Positions 53,858-62,329 are shown, counted from the first letter of the stretch. The stretch is DNA of 64,000 nucleotides from Oscillospiraceae bacterium (GCA_016288755.1 JAEELE010000059.1:35612-99611); one strand, 5' to 3'. Translations and numbers: made by a program. The notes: generated by a model from the letters alone, not told the origin.

Positions 53858-54811
53858 ATGGAGAAGCAAAACAACAAGAATCCGCGTCTGTCCCGGGGAG
53901 AGCCGCCGCACAGGGCACTTCACCGCGCGTCGATGACCGGACAGGCGCCGCGTGCGGGCGAGAAACAGATGCCGAAGCGGCTTCCGCCGCAGCAGGAGCG
54001 CGTAAAGAAAAAAATGCCCGCGCAGAGACGGTTTCATCCTGTCTGGTGCGCCTGCGCGGTGCTCCTATGTGCGATTCTGCTTGCATTTGGCGGGTATTCC
54101 GTGTTTTCGCTGTCGACCTACAGCAGAATGCATCGGCTTGACGCAGTCGCCGGCATGGACGGCGATGCGCTCGAAGACGGCGAAAACTACCTGCTGATCG
54201 GGATGAACGAGACCAACGACGCGCCCGACTGGCTCGCGATTCTGACATTGAACAGCAAGCAGAAGCGATATTTTGTCAACATGATCCACCCGGAGCTATA
54301 TGTCAGCATCCCGGACAACACGGTCGGTTCGCTCTCAGATGCCTTTCGCTCAGGCGGAGAAGCCCTGTTGTGCAAGGCGATTTCGGTCAATCTGGAGCTG
54401 CACATCGACGGAATGTTTACGCTTTCTGCTGCCGGTCGCGGGAAAATCGCAGAAATATGCAGAATTCGTTCTCCAAAACGCGGAGAGAGCGGTCTTATCG
54501 AGGAATTTTCGTATATGAGCGAGGAATCCGACGCGATCACAGCGGTTTTGAAGGCGATGAATCCGCCGGGAATTCAGGAGGCACTTGCATTCCGCAGCGA
54601 TATCGCAGGCGAAATTACGACGACGGTCAGTGCGGCAAAGTTTTATGGCTGGTCGCTGACCAAGCCGCTGCAGCTGCACGTATGGCAGTGTGCAGCCGGG
54701 AGTATTCCAACGGACGGGACCTACGATATTGAGCAGAGGGCAGACGGCTCTGACGTGCTCGCGGTTGATCTTGCGCGGAATATCGACCTTCTGAAGCGTT
54801 TTCTGACATAA
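53858..54811 (+). CDS. Degenerate LytR-CpsA-Psr-like membrane protein
   Basis: The 317-residue product starts at the ATG at 53858 (AAAGG eight bases before). A basic cytosolic stretch of about 60 residues precedes a membrane helix (about 64-85), then an external domain resembling LCP: NYLLIGMNE for the first strand, an AILTLNSKQKRYFV strand, and a SLSDAFRSGGEALLCKAISVNL helix. LCP enzymes attach wall polymers to peptidoglycan; they need Arg and Asp residues in RSDT and PRDT motifs. Those motifs are absent here (APDW, HPEL), so it is probably not a working transferase. It follows parS and ends in a terminator. Confidence 0.7.
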   Translation: MEKQNNKNPRLSRGEPPHRALHRASMTGQAPRAGEKQMPKRLPPQQERVKKKMPAQRRFHPVWCACAVLLCAILLAFGGYSVFSLSTYSRMHRLDAVAGMDGDALEDGENYLLIGMNETNDAPDWLAILTLNSKQKRYFVNMIHPELYVSIPDNTVGSLSDAFRSGGEALLCKAISVNLELHIDGMFTLSAAGRGKIAEICRIRSPKRGESGLIEEFSYMSEESDAITAVLKAMNPPGIQEALAFRSDIAGEITTTVSAAKFYGWSLTKPLQLHVWQCAAGSIPTDGTYDIEQRADGSDVLAVDLARNIDLLKRFLT

Positions 54812-54817
54812 TAATCG

Positions 54818-54851
54818 AAGCCGGACAGCAGAACTGTCCGGCTTGTTTTAT
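54818..54851 (+). terminator. Terminator between the LCP-like gene and deoB
   Basis: AAGCCGGACAG (54818-54828) pairs with CTGTCCGGCTT (54834-54844), followed by GTTTTATT; the same hairpin sits at the deoB end on the minus strand. Confidence 0.88.
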
Positions 54852-56017
54852 TGCGTGATTTCGTTGAAAAACGACGTGCCTGCGAGCGTTTTCGCGTCAA
54901 CACCGAGTGCTTGCGCGACCGTTTGCCCGATATCCGAAAAGCCGCTTCTGCACCCGAGATTCACGGGTTTGATCTGTTTGCCCCAGACCAGAACCGGGAT
55001 ATATTCGCGCGAGTGGTCGGTGCTCGGAGTGGAGGGATCGCATCCGTGGTCGGCAGTCAGAATCAGCAGATCGTCGTCGCGAAGCTGCGGCAGCAGCGCC
55101 CCGAGCTGTGCGTCGAATGTGTTCAGCGCGGTGGTATAGCCCGGAACATCGTTGCGGTGCCCGTAGCTGCTGTCAAATTCGACGAGATTGACAAAGCAGA
55201 GCCCGGAAAAATCGCGCGTAGCCGCAATAGCGATCGTTTTGCCCATGCCGTCATTGTTCGATTTCGTGCGATTCCCCTCGGAAATGCCCTGTCCGTTGAA
55301 GATATCCGCGATTTTTCCGACGGAAATGACCGTCTGCCCCGCTTCACAGATTCGGTCGAGCAAGGTTGGCGCAAACGGACTGACGGAGTAGTCGTGACGG
55401 TTCGGCGTTCTTTGAAAATCGGGATATTCGCCGATGAACGGTCTTGCGATGATTCGCCCGACTGCAAATTCGCCCTGCATGATCTCGCGCGCCTTCTTGC
55501 AGATGTCGTAAAGCTCCTCTACCGGAATGACATCCTCGTGCGCGGCGATTTGCAGAACACTGTCCGCCGAGGTGTAGACGATCAGCGCACCGGTTTTCAT
55601 GTGCTCCTGCCCGTAGTCGCGAATGACCTCTGTACCGGAATACGGTTGATTGCAGAGGATCTCGCGACCGGTCGCAGCGCGCAGGCGCTCCAGAACCTCC
55701 TTTGGAAAGCCGTTCGGGTAGGTGTTCATCGGCGTTTTCGAGATCAGACCGGCAATTTCCCAGTGCCCGGTCGTGGTATCCTTGCCCTTGGAGCGCTCTG
55801 CACATTTTCCGTAAGCAGCGGTCGGCGCTTCAACGGGCTCGCCGCAGCCGATACCTTCGATATTGAACAGTCCCATGTGCTGCATATTCGGCACATGCAG
55901 CTTCCCGGATCGCCAGCAGGCGCGCAGCGTATTGCTTCCTGCGTCGCCGTAGCTTTCTGCATCGGGCATTTCGCCGCAGCCGCAGCTGTCCAGAACGATC
56001 AGAAATACACGTTTCAT
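54848..56017 (-). CDS. deoB: Phosphopentomutase
   Basis: This 389-residue protein is full length for DeoB, of the alkaline-phosphatase superfamily: start RVFLIVLDSCGCGEMPDA with the metal Asp, the phosphorylated Thr in KGKDTTTGHWE, and the C-terminal ADHGCDPSTPSTDHSRE metal site. It interconverts (deoxy)ribose 1- and 5-phosphates for nucleoside use. The ATG at 56017 has AAGGAGGAAG. Its partner deoC is in the same window. Confidence 0.96.
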   Translation of the reverse strand: MKRVFLIVLDSCGCGEMPDAESYGDAGSNTLRACWRSGKLHVPNMQHMGLFNIEGIGCGEPVEAPTAAYGKCAERSKGKDTTTGHWEIAGLISKTPMNTYPNGFPKEVLERLRAATGREILCNQPYSGTEVIRDYGQEHMKTGALIVYTSADSVLQIAAHEDVIPVEELYDICKKAREIMQGEFAVGRIIARPFIGEYPDFQRTPNRHDYSVSPFAPTLLDRICEAGQTVISVGKIADIFNGQGISEGNRTKSNNDGMGKTIAIAATRDFSGLCFVNLVEFDSSYGHRNDVPGYTTALNTFDAQLGALLPQLRDDDLLILTADHGCDPSTPSTDHSREYIPVLVWGKQIKPVNLGCRSGFSDIGQTVAQALGVDAKTLAGTSFFNEITQ

Positions 56018-56066
56018 CGTCTTCCTCCTTTTCGATTGCTCCGCACGGAACAATTATTGACCCTTT

Positions 56067-56082
56067 TGTTCCACGTGGAACA
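56067..56082. other. parS centromere-like site 3
   Basis: Exact copy of TGTTCCACGTGGAACA, in the gap upstream of deoB, 36 bases from site 4 (start to start). Confidence 0.9.
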
Positions 56083-56102
56083 TACTTCGCGGAAAAACGC
56101 CA

Positions 56103-56118
56103 TGTTCCACGTGGAACA
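56103..56118. other. parS centromere-like site 4
   Basis: Exact copy of TGTTCCACGTGGAACA, paired with site 3 in the same gap. Confidence 0.9.
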
Positions 56119-56148
56119 TTCTCAGTATAGCACGAACCTGCCCGAAAG

Positions 56149-57039
56149 TCAAGCCTCGGCGGGAAAATCGCTGAGAATGTGAGAAAAATACGACTCGGTC
56201 GATTCAAGCCCGGAGCGGTTGTAGCGCCCCAGTCCGTACAGACATTCCGCATCATGTGTGAGCCTGTTCACTTTTTCGCGGCAGGACAGCGTCACAAGAA
56301 ACCCGAGCTCGTGCAGCACTGTCTCACTCTCGGGACAGTCAAAGCCGTATGGATAGGCAAAGACGAACGGTACACGCCCGGTTTCCTGATAGAGAAAGCG
56401 CTGCAGTGCCGTGATATCACTGCGCAGCACTGCCTGATACTGCTCCTCCGGCTCGCTTTGCATGATGCGGCAGCCCATTCGCTCGGAGATGTGATGCATC
56501 ATGTCGGTGTGGTTGCCGATCGTGATTCGCCCCGAGGCGGACAGCTCGCGGAGATCCGCTGCTGTCAGGTAGGAATATGCGGCAGTATGCGCGTCGTTTT
56601 CAGCCAACTCGCGGCTGAATTCCCCGACCACATTCACGTTTGCGCACATATCAAATTGCTCCAGCAGCGGGAGCGCATACACAAGATTATTATAAAAACC
56701 GTCGTCGAAGGTCAGCAGAACCGGCTTCTCAGGCAGCGGGACACCGTAAAACACGAAATTGACAAGCTGCTCCGGTGAAACAGTCTCCCACCCGAGCTGC
56801 TGAATATAGCGCAGGTCGTCCTCCAGCGTATCCGGTGTGACGGCATAGTCCGTCTGCGGACCGCGCCGGATGCTGTGGTACATCAGCACCGGGAGGGAAA
56901 CCTCTTCAGCGTTCTGCACTGCCGGCTCGGCGTTTGGCTGACAGCCGCAGAGTGTCACGATCAGGCGCAGCAATGCAAGTACGATCGCGTCGATCAGCAG
57001 CAGCCGCAGAAAATTTCGCACAGACACTTGATTTTTCAT
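56149..57039 (-). CDS. Polysaccharide deacetylase (NodB family), membrane-anchored
   Basis: The ATG at 57039, six bases from GGAGGG, starts a 296-residue protein. A membrane anchor (about 10-30) is followed by the NodB domain with LPVLMYHSI, the metal site TFDDGFYNN, the HxxxH-like NHTDMMHH and the YPYG loop. Family members remove N- or O-acetyl groups from peptidoglycan, chitin or xylan; the external location after the anchor and the adjacent spoIIP suggest a wall or spore-cortex role, but the substrate is unknown. It diverges from spoIIP; 94 bases separate the two starts. Confidence 0.88.
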   Translation of the reverse strand: MKNQVSVRNFLRLLLIDAIVLALLRLIVTLCGCQPNAEPAVQNAEEVSLPVLMYHSIRRGPQTDYAVTPDTLEDDLRYIQQLGWETVSPEQLVNFVFYGVPLPEKPVLLTFDDGFYNNLVYALPLLEQFDMCANVNVVGEFSRELAENDAHTAAYSYLTAADLRELSASGRITIGNHTDMMHHISERMGCRIMQSEPEEQYQAVLRSDITALQRFLYQETGRVPFVFAYPYGFDCPESETVLHELGFLVTLSCREKVNRLTHDAECLYGLGRYNRSGLESTESYFSHILSDFPAEA

Positions 57040-57133
57040 ACGCATCCCTCCGGTGCAGAATATGTGATGCCGCATGTCCGACAGCACATATTTTTTTGCG
57101 CGCATACATATTCTGAATTCAGGAGGGAATGCT

Positions 57134-58228
57134 ATGAACAAAGCAATCATTCGGTGCGGAGCCTCGGGAATCGCTGCGGCGATCGCATTCAGCGTGATGC
57201 TCGAAACCGTGATCCCGCGGCTGCAGCAAATCGAGATCGGAAAAGCGGATTCGTGCCTGACTGCTGAGACCGTCCGCGACAGTGCGCCCGCGCAGACAGA
57301 AACCGTCTACCGGGTGGAGCCTGCAATGGCGGCTGTACCCGAAAACAGCGCAGATACTTGGGAATCCGACGGGTCGCGTGCGATGTGGAGCAGCCTGCCC
57401 TACCGGAATTCACATGCATCAGACGGCGGCAGCATTGTCCGAAAGCAGTATCAGAATCTGCCCGGGTTGATGTTTTTCCGGCTGGACGGCGGCGGTCAGG
57501 TGCGCAACAGCACCTTCTGGAGCAATGCCGATCTGCTCGAGGAAAGCCGAAAGCTGCCAACGCTCGATCTCAGGCTCGACGGCAGCCCGACGGTGCTGAT
57601 CTATCACACGCACACGACCGAGAGCTACATGGACGGCGAAGCGGACAGCTATCCGGCGGGGTTCAATTTCCGCACGACGGAGCCGGACAAGAACATGGTT
57701 TCGGTCGGCGACGCGATCACGCGTGAACTCGAGGCTGCGGGCATCGGCGTCATTCATGCGGGCGAGATCCACGATTATCCGCAGTGGAACGGCAGCTACA
57801 GCCGCAGCGCCGTCACGATCAAGTCGATTCTCGCGGAGAATCCTGGCATCTGCATCGTGCTCGATATCCACCGCGACGCGATCTGCTCGGGCTCCAGCGT
57901 GATCGCGCCGGTCGTACAGGTTGAGGGAAAACAGAGCGCACAGATCATGATTATCTCCGGCTGCGACAAGGGCGACATGAACATGCCGAATTACCGCGAA
58001 AACTTTCATCTGGCATGTCAGCTGCAGCAGACAGCAGAACAAATGTTCCCAGGATTGACCCGCCCGATTCTGTTCGATTACCGCAAATACAATCAGAATC
58101 TGACGACCGGCAGTCTGCTGATCGAGGTCGGGTCGCAGGGCAATTCGCTCGAGGAGGCGCAGTATGCCGGAACGCTGACCGGACGCGCGATCGCGGAAAC
58201 GATTCGCAGGCTCGCACAGGAAAACTGA
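57134..58228 (+). CDS. spoIIP: Stage II sporulation protein P
   Basis: This 364-residue protein starts at the ATG at 57134 (AGGAGGG). An N-terminal anchor (about 5-25) precedes the SpoIIP domain: VLIYHTHTTESYM with metal His, ICIVLDIHRDAI and the LIEVGSQGNSLEEA end. SpoIIP is an amidase/endopeptidase that removes septal peptidoglycan with SpoIID and SpoIIM during engulfment. Its presence suggests the organism can, or recently could, form spores. A 116-residue gene follows after 43 bases. Confidence 0.95.
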   Translation: MNKAIIRCGASGIAAAIAFSVMLETVIPRLQQIEIGKADSCLTAETVRDSAPAQTETVYRVEPAMAAVPENSADTWESDGSRAMWSSLPYRNSHASDGGSIVRKQYQNLPGLMFFRLDGGGQVRNSTFWSNADLLEESRKLPTLDLRLDGSPTVLIYHTHTTESYMDGEADSYPAGFNFRTTEPDKNMVSVGDAITRELEAAGIGVIHAGEIHDYPQWNGSYSRSAVTIKSILAENPGICIVLDIHRDAICSGSSVIAPVVQVEGKQSAQIMIISGCDKGDMNMPNYRENFHLACQLQQTAEQMFPGLTRPILFDYRKYNQNLTTGSLLIEVGSQGNSLEEAQYAGTLTGRAIAETIRRLAQEN

Positions 58229-58271
58229 CGCGGATACGCGGTTTTACATCATTCAAGGGAGGAATGTCAGA

Positions 58272-58622
58272 ATGCGAAGAGACATGAAACGAGCGATTCT
58301 CTGCGCCGTGATCGGCTACCTGATTGCGGTCGGCTTTGCCTGCGGCATGCTCCGCACCGCGCAGAAGACCCGTCAGACGCTCTACGGCGGAACACCTGTT
58401 CTTGCACAGGTCACAAAAAAGCTGCCGGACACAGAGCAGTCCGGCAGCTATGAGTTCTGTTTCGGCGGCGGTGAATGGCAGCTTTCGATGCCGCTTGCAG
58501 GCGGTTCGCCCGATGCTGACGGCTTCCCGCCCTGCACGGCGTTCTGGCTGCTGCGCCTGCGGAATCTGTCTGTCCGTGCAGCAGATCAGACCGCGGAGTG
58601 GATCGCGGGCGCCGCGAAGTAA
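58272..58622 (+). CDS. Small single-span membrane protein downstream of spoIIP
   Basis: I do not recognise this 116-residue protein. The ATG at 58272 follows GGAGG. A hydrophobic segment (about 8-26) after RRDMKR makes it a signal-anchored protein; the external part is soluble with a Trp near QSGSYEF. It probably shares the spoIIP transcript and may be a sporulation accessory. Its last 37 bases overlap the 3' end of the convergent papain-like gene. Confidence 0.7.
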   Translation: MRRDMKRAILCAVIGYLIAVGFACGMLRTAQKTRQTLYGGTPVLAQVTKKLPDTEQSGSYEFCFGGGEWQLSMPLAGGSPDADGFPPCTAFWLLRLRNLSVRAADQTAEWIAGAAK

Positions 58623-59176
58623 TCGTTGACGTCCTGATAGTAGCGGTTGAGCTCGCCGCGGTAGAGCAGCCTCGCCTGCGGCAGATAGCGCAGATCCTCC
58701 GGGGAATAGAGGCATGCCGGCTTTTCGAGCTTCACGCCGCACTCACGGAGCACATAGGCGACAAACTGCGAACAGACGAATTTGCGCGAGAGCTCCTTTT
58801 CGATCTGCATTTTCACGCGCAGCAGCCCGATCAGGCTGTAGGAATACTGCTTGCGGCAGGCATGAAAATGGTCGATCAGCTGCAAAAAGGTCTGATATTG
58901 CTCCTCTGTGACGGGGATTTCGTAAATCTCACAGGGGATGACACTGAATTTTCCGAGTGTGCCCTCCCCGATGTATTCGGGATTGAAGGTAGCGGGGAGC
59001 GGAACGGGCGTATAGCTCCGGGCAAAGCTGTAGAGCTCGCGCAGGGAAGAATCTGCGGCGAGGGATGCGTGGGAATAGGGCATTTTGGTGACAATGCGAA
59101 TCGCGCGTGCGACGCTGGTTCCGGTGCAGCTCACGACAACATAGATCGCATATTTCTTTGGAATCGTGCTGATCAT
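58586..59176 (-). CDS. Permuted papain-fold (YaeF/YiiX-like) hydrolase
   Basis: The 196-residue product starts at the ATG at 59176 (AAAGGAG). The catalytic residues lie in permuted order: His in MPYSHASLA near residue 35, and Cys in KFVCSQFVAYVL near 149, as in the YiiX/NlpC-related C92 peptidases or amidases. Such proteins cleave peptide or amide bonds, often at lipids or peptidoglycan; the substrate is unknown. There is no signal peptide. It converges with the short gene after spoIIP with a 37-base overlap. Confidence 0.78.
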   Translation of the reverse strand: MISTIPKKYAIYVVVSCTGTSVARAIRIVTKMPYSHASLAADSSLRELYSFARSYTPVPLPATFNPEYIGEGTLGKFSVIPCEIYEIPVTEEQYQTFLQLIDHFHACRKQYSYSLIGLLRVKMQIEKELSRKFVCSQFVAYVLRECGVKLEKPACLYSPEDLRYLPQARLLYRGELNRYYQDVNDYFAAPAIHSAV

Positions 59177-59251
59177 GGGTATGCACTCCTTTCTGTCGGC
59201 ACAGTGAATTACACCGCGCCCGTTATATCTGAAAAAATATCGGAAAAGGGC

Positions 59252-59280
59252 TTGCAAAAATGCAAGGAATCTGGTATAAT
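59252..59280 (+). promoter_or_regulatory. tRNA-Arg promoter
   Basis: TTGCAA (59252-59257), 17-base spacer, perfect TATAAT (59275-59280), 32 bases before the tRNA. Confidence 0.85.
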
Positions 59281-59312
59281 AGGAGGGTACACGTTTGATG
59301 TACCTCATAGAC

Positions 59313-59386
59313 GCGCCCGTAGCTCAGCTGGATAGAGTGTCAGACTCCGACTCTGAAGGTCATGCGTTCGAATCGCACCGGGCGTA
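59313..59386 (+). tRNA. tRNA-Arg (anticodon CCG)
   Basis: A full cloverleaf can be drawn: acceptor GCGCCCG with CGGGCGT, D-stem GCTC/GAGT, anticodon stem TCAGA/TCTGA with loop CTCCGAC (anticodon CCG), and T-loop TTCGAAT. The T-stem has one A-C mismatch at its base. CCA is not encoded. It reads CGG Arg codons. Confidence 0.96.
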
Positions 59387-59420
59387 TTGAAAAAACACGC
59401 TTCGGCGTGTTTTTTCAATT
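59387..59420 (+). terminator. Terminator directly after tRNA-Arg
   Basis: A 14-bp perfect stem (59387-59400 with 59405-59418) closed by a TTCG loop, with the T-run inside the 3' arm. Confidence 0.92.
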
Positions 59421-59585
59421 AAATCCGCCTTTTGGCGGGAGAAATTGCGCTGGCGCGCAGTGAAATTCCTGCGGAGTGAAATCGCCTTCGGCGGTGAATC
59501 GGCGGATTTCATTTCATCTGCGAACTTGTGAGCAGATTTCATTGCGAAGCAATTTCACCATTTGCGAAGCAAATGATTTCATTAA
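59421..59585 (+). repeat. Array of short hairpins before the four-helix-bundle gene
   Basis: Seven small hairpins lie in 155 bases: CCGCC/GGCGG (59425-59438), TGCGC/GCGCA (59446-59459), TCC/GGA (59467-59475), CGCC/GGCG (59483-59493), ATCTGC/GCAGAT (59516-59537), ATTGC/GCAAT (59541-59553) and CATTTGC/GCAAATG (59559-59575). The left half is separated by GTGAAAT linkers and the right half by the complementary ATTTCA. An outer stem, AAATCCGCC (59421-59429) with GGCGGATTT (59501-59509), can close the left half into a multibranched junction, in competition with the first hairpin. No coding sequence is present. Confidence 0.65.
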
Positions 59586-59621
59586 AACACGAGAGAACAT
59601 ATAAGAACAAGGGTGTGTACA

Positions 59622-59969
59622 ATGTCTGAGAACAAACTCATTGATCAATCAATGGATTTTGCAGTCGCTGTGCTGGAATTATGCGACTCGATAGAAGGGC
59701 ATTTTTCGTTGAGAAATCAACTGGAGCGGTCCGGTGCTTCGATCGGCGCAAATATCCGCGAGGCAAATTATGCCCAAAGCAGAGCGGATTTCATTTCAAA
59801 GCTGCAGATCGCGCTGAAGGAATGCTTTGAAACGGAATACTGGCTTGAGCTGTTCATGCGGGCGGGTCTGGCAGAAGAATCTGCCGTTCAGCCGCTTCTG
59901 CAGCATGCCGGCTCCATTCGCAGGATGCTGATCGCATCCGTCAACACTGCAAAAAGCAAAACTGATTGA
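59622..59969 (+). CDS. Four-helix-bundle protein (23S rRNA intervening-sequence/Avd-like family)
   Basis: This 115-residue protein has the family pattern: SMDFAVAVLELCDSI, then LRNQLERSGASIGANIREANYAQSRADFISKLQIALKE, in which the SGxSIGANIxEA and SRADFxSKLxIALKE motifs are diagnostic, and a C-terminal helix with EYWLEL. Members are encoded in rRNA intervening sequences, as Avd in diversity-generating retroelements, and as stand-alone genes of unknown role. No reverse [13 protein letters not shown] is near. The ATG at 59622 has AAGGG upstream. The hairpin array sits just before it. Confidence 0.9.
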   Translation: MSENKLIDQSMDFAVAVLELCDSIEGHFSLRNQLERSGASIGANIREANYAQSRADFISKLQIALKECFETEYWLELFMRAGLAEESAVQPLLQHAGSIRRMLIASVNTAKSKTD

Positions 59970-59972
59970 TAA

Positions 59973-60011
59973 AGCCGGGCTCTCTTTTTCGGGAGCCCGG
60001 CTCCCTTTTTT
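59973..60011 (+). terminator. Terminator of the four-helix-bundle gene
   Basis: GCCGGGCTC (59974-59982) pairs with GAGCCCGGC (59993-60001), followed by TCCCTTTTTT. It also separates the converging metG. Confidence 0.88.
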
Positions 60012-62061
60012 ACGCCTCAGACTGCTCAAACTGCGACTCATGCCGCGTGAAGAAATCCGTGCGCGGCGGAAGGAATTTCAGCTTGTGGTTTTCGCCGGTG
60101 AATGCCGTGAGCGGCTCGAAAATATGGTCCCAAGACCAGATCCTCTCATCGACCTGCAGATATTCGCGGACCTTTTCCGTCCCGAAGGGCGCCATCGGAT
60201 GCAGCAGCACCGCAGCCGTGCGGATCATGTGGAAGATGTTTGCGAGCGCCTGTGAGGTTTCATCACTCGCCTCAGTGTCGGCTTTCAGCACGCGGCTCAT
60301 ATATTTGCTCGCGCTGCGGATATAGCCGTCGAGCACATAGGTGCACTGATGGAACGCAAATTTTGCCATGTGCCGCTCATATTCCAGCACCGCCTTCTTC
60401 GCGTCCGCCAGCACAGCCTCCTCGGGCGCGGCTGCGGGCAGAATGCCGTCATAGAGCTTCTGCGCCGTGTAGAACGCCGTGCGGATGATGCGGTTGTAGA
60501 CATTGGTCAGCAGCGCATTCTTGACGACCGGGTCGGGGAATTTCTCGCCGGTGCCGGCTTCCTTCGCCTTTGCCTCCTCGTCGAGCAATGCCTGATTGAA
60601 GGGCTTGGGCATAAAGCTGACTGACTGCTGCCCGAGCCCGAGCTCGAGCCAGTGCATACGCAGCTGCTCGGGGGTGTAGTAATTCAGCAGATCGTCTGCC
60701 ATCGGCGGCTTGACCGCGCCGGAGCTTGACGCCTTCTTGTCGAGGAAGAGAATGTGGTAATTCGCGACGATGGTCGGCATCTGCAGCTCGCCCTCGGGCG
60801 GGTCGCAGGTCTTTTCGGCAGAAGCCTGCTGCGCCATCCACATGGCAGGCTCCGCGATGCCGTAGAAATAGATATTGTCCTGCCCGATGAACTGGTAGAC
60901 CTGGGCGTCCTTGCTGCACCAGTAATCCTTCCACTCCGCGCGCGGTCTGCCGGTCTGCTCGAGATACGCCTGCGTGAACGAGATCGGCGCCCAGAGCGAT
61001 TCGGGCCAGACCCACACGGTCAGACCCTCGGCACCCTCCAGCACGGGTGCGGGCACGCCCCACTCGATATTGCCGGTGAGGCGGAAGGGCACGAGCGTCT
61101 TGCCGGTGCGGTAGCGGATGCCGTTCTGCGTGAGGATGCGGCAGGCTTCGTCGCACTGCGGCAGCGTCTCAAACTGAACCGTGAACGAGGGCTTTTTCGG
61201 CTCCTCGAGATATTCGTGCTTCGGCATCGAATCGCGGAGCGCAAAATACTGCGCCTCGAATTCGCGCTTGATATAGATGACCGGCGGATTCAGGAATTCC
61301 GAGATGGTCTTCCAGACGACCGGGCGGATTTTCTTGTCCTTCTGCATCATGCCGACCCAGTTTTTCATCAGCCCCTCGTAATCGCGGAGCTTGAAGTACC
61401 AGTTGGTGACGGGCTTCATGGTCGGCTTCTCGCCGGTCAGCGCCGAAACCGGGTCGATCAGGTTTTCGGGCATATACTGATGCCCGAGGTCACATTCGTC
61501 GGCATAGCCCTTCTCGGACTTGCAGCCGTCGACCGGACATTTGCCGGTGACCTGCCGCCCGTTGAGGAAGACGCCTGCCTTTTCGTCGAAGAACTGCATC
61601 GTGGAGATGCGCTCGAGCTGCCCCTTGTCATAGAGCGACTGCAGAAATTCCAGCGTATATTCCGCGTGGATCTCCTTGGTGCGCCCGAGCCCCGAGGCGC
61701 CGAAGAGGTTCGGTGCGATGCCGTATGCGGCGAGGGTCGCCTTCTGCTTTTCGTGGTTGCGGCGGACAAAATCCTCGAGCGAGCCCTCGAATTCGCCAGC
61801 CTCGACCTTTTTGCGCCAGCCCTCGGCGATCGGCGAGCCGTAGCAGTCGGTGCCCGAGACGAAGATCACGTTTTCGCTGCCGATGCGGTCGCGCAGGAAG
61901 CGCGCGTAGGTATCGGCGAACACGAGCATGCCGCCGACATGCCCGAAATGCAGCTCCTTGTTGCCGTAGGGCATACCGCCCGTGACGACTGCGCGCTTCG
62001 GAAATACCGGGCGCGGAATTTCAAACGGTTTGCCGTCTTTCCCGGCGTAATCTTTACCCAT
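60010..62061 (-). CDS. metG: Methionyl-tRNA synthetase-like class I aminoacyl-tRNA synthetase
   Basis: The ATG at 62061 starts a 683-residue protein with a class I catalytic core: HFGH (38-41) for the HIGH motif, a CPVDGC...CDLGH zinc knuckle near 190, and KKASSSG in the place of KMSKS. Order and length fit methionyl-tRNA synthetase; the C-terminal tRNA-binding domain is absent. The signature deviates from typical bacterial MetG (KMSKS replaced by KASSS), so it may be a second, divergent synthetase rather than the housekeeping one. AAAGGA lies ten bases upstream of this ATG; an ATG three codons earlier is possible. Confidence 0.82.
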   Translation of the reverse strand: MGKDYAGKDGKPFEIPRPVFPKRAVVTGGMPYGNKELHFGHVGGMLVFADTYARFLRDRIGSENVIFVSGTDCYGSPIAEGWRKKVEAGEFEGSLEDFVRRNHEKQKATLAAYGIAPNLFGASGLGRTKEIHAEYTLEFLQSLYDKGQLERISTMQFFDEKAGVFLNGRQVTGKCPVDGCKSEKGYADECDLGHQYMPENLIDPVSALTGEKPTMKPVTNWYFKLRDYEGLMKNWVGMMQKDKKIRPVVWKTISEFLNPPVIYIKREFEAQYFALRDSMPKHEYLEEPKKPSFTVQFETLPQCDEACRILTQNGIRYRTGKTLVPFRLTGNIEWGVPAPVLEGAEGLTVWVWPESLWAPISFTQAYLEQTGRPRAEWKDYWCSKDAQVYQFIGQDNIYFYGIAEPAMWMAQQASAEKTCDPPEGELQMPTIVANYHILFLDKKASSSGAVKPPMADDLLNYYTPEQLRMHWLELGLGQQSVSFMPKPFNQALLDEEAKAKEAGTGEKFPDPVVKNALLTNVYNRIIRTAFYTAQKLYDGILPAAAPEEAVLADAKKAVLEYERHMAKFAFHQCTYVLDGYIRSASKYMSRVLKADTEASDETSQALANIFHMIRTAAVLLHPMAPFGTEKVREYLQVDERIWSWDHIFEPLTAFTGENHKLKFLPPRTDFFTRHESQFEQSEA

Positions 62062-62103
62062 TGTTATCATATCCTTTCCAAAAACAGTGCTGTTCAATTT
62101 TGT

Positions 62104-62132
62104 ATTATAGCACAAAACGGGGCAAAAAGCAA
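62104..62132 (-). promoter_or_regulatory. metG promoter
   Basis: Minus strand: TTGCTT (62132-62127), 17-base spacer, TGC-extended TATAAT (62109-62104), 43 bases before the ATG. No T-box leader fits in so short a distance. The 348-base gap up to the next gene holds this and the following promoter, with nothing else recognised. Confidence 0.82.
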
Positions 62133-62329
62133 GCGTTCAGACGGGATTTTCGCATTCTTTGTGAATAACGCCAAAAACGGAACGTATTTTATTTTACTGT
62201 CTGAAATTCCTGCAGATTTAATATACCGATCGTATAATCAAAACGGCGAGAATGCCCGACCCGCACGGACAGAATTGGCAGGACCAGTCTGCATTCAAGC
62301 GAAACGGTATCAAATTATGTGCTGACCCA

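Noticed and set aside
59613..59621. GTG start three codons before the four-helix-bundle ATG
   Set aside because: It would overlap the AAGGG ribosome site; the ATG at 59622 fits the spacing.
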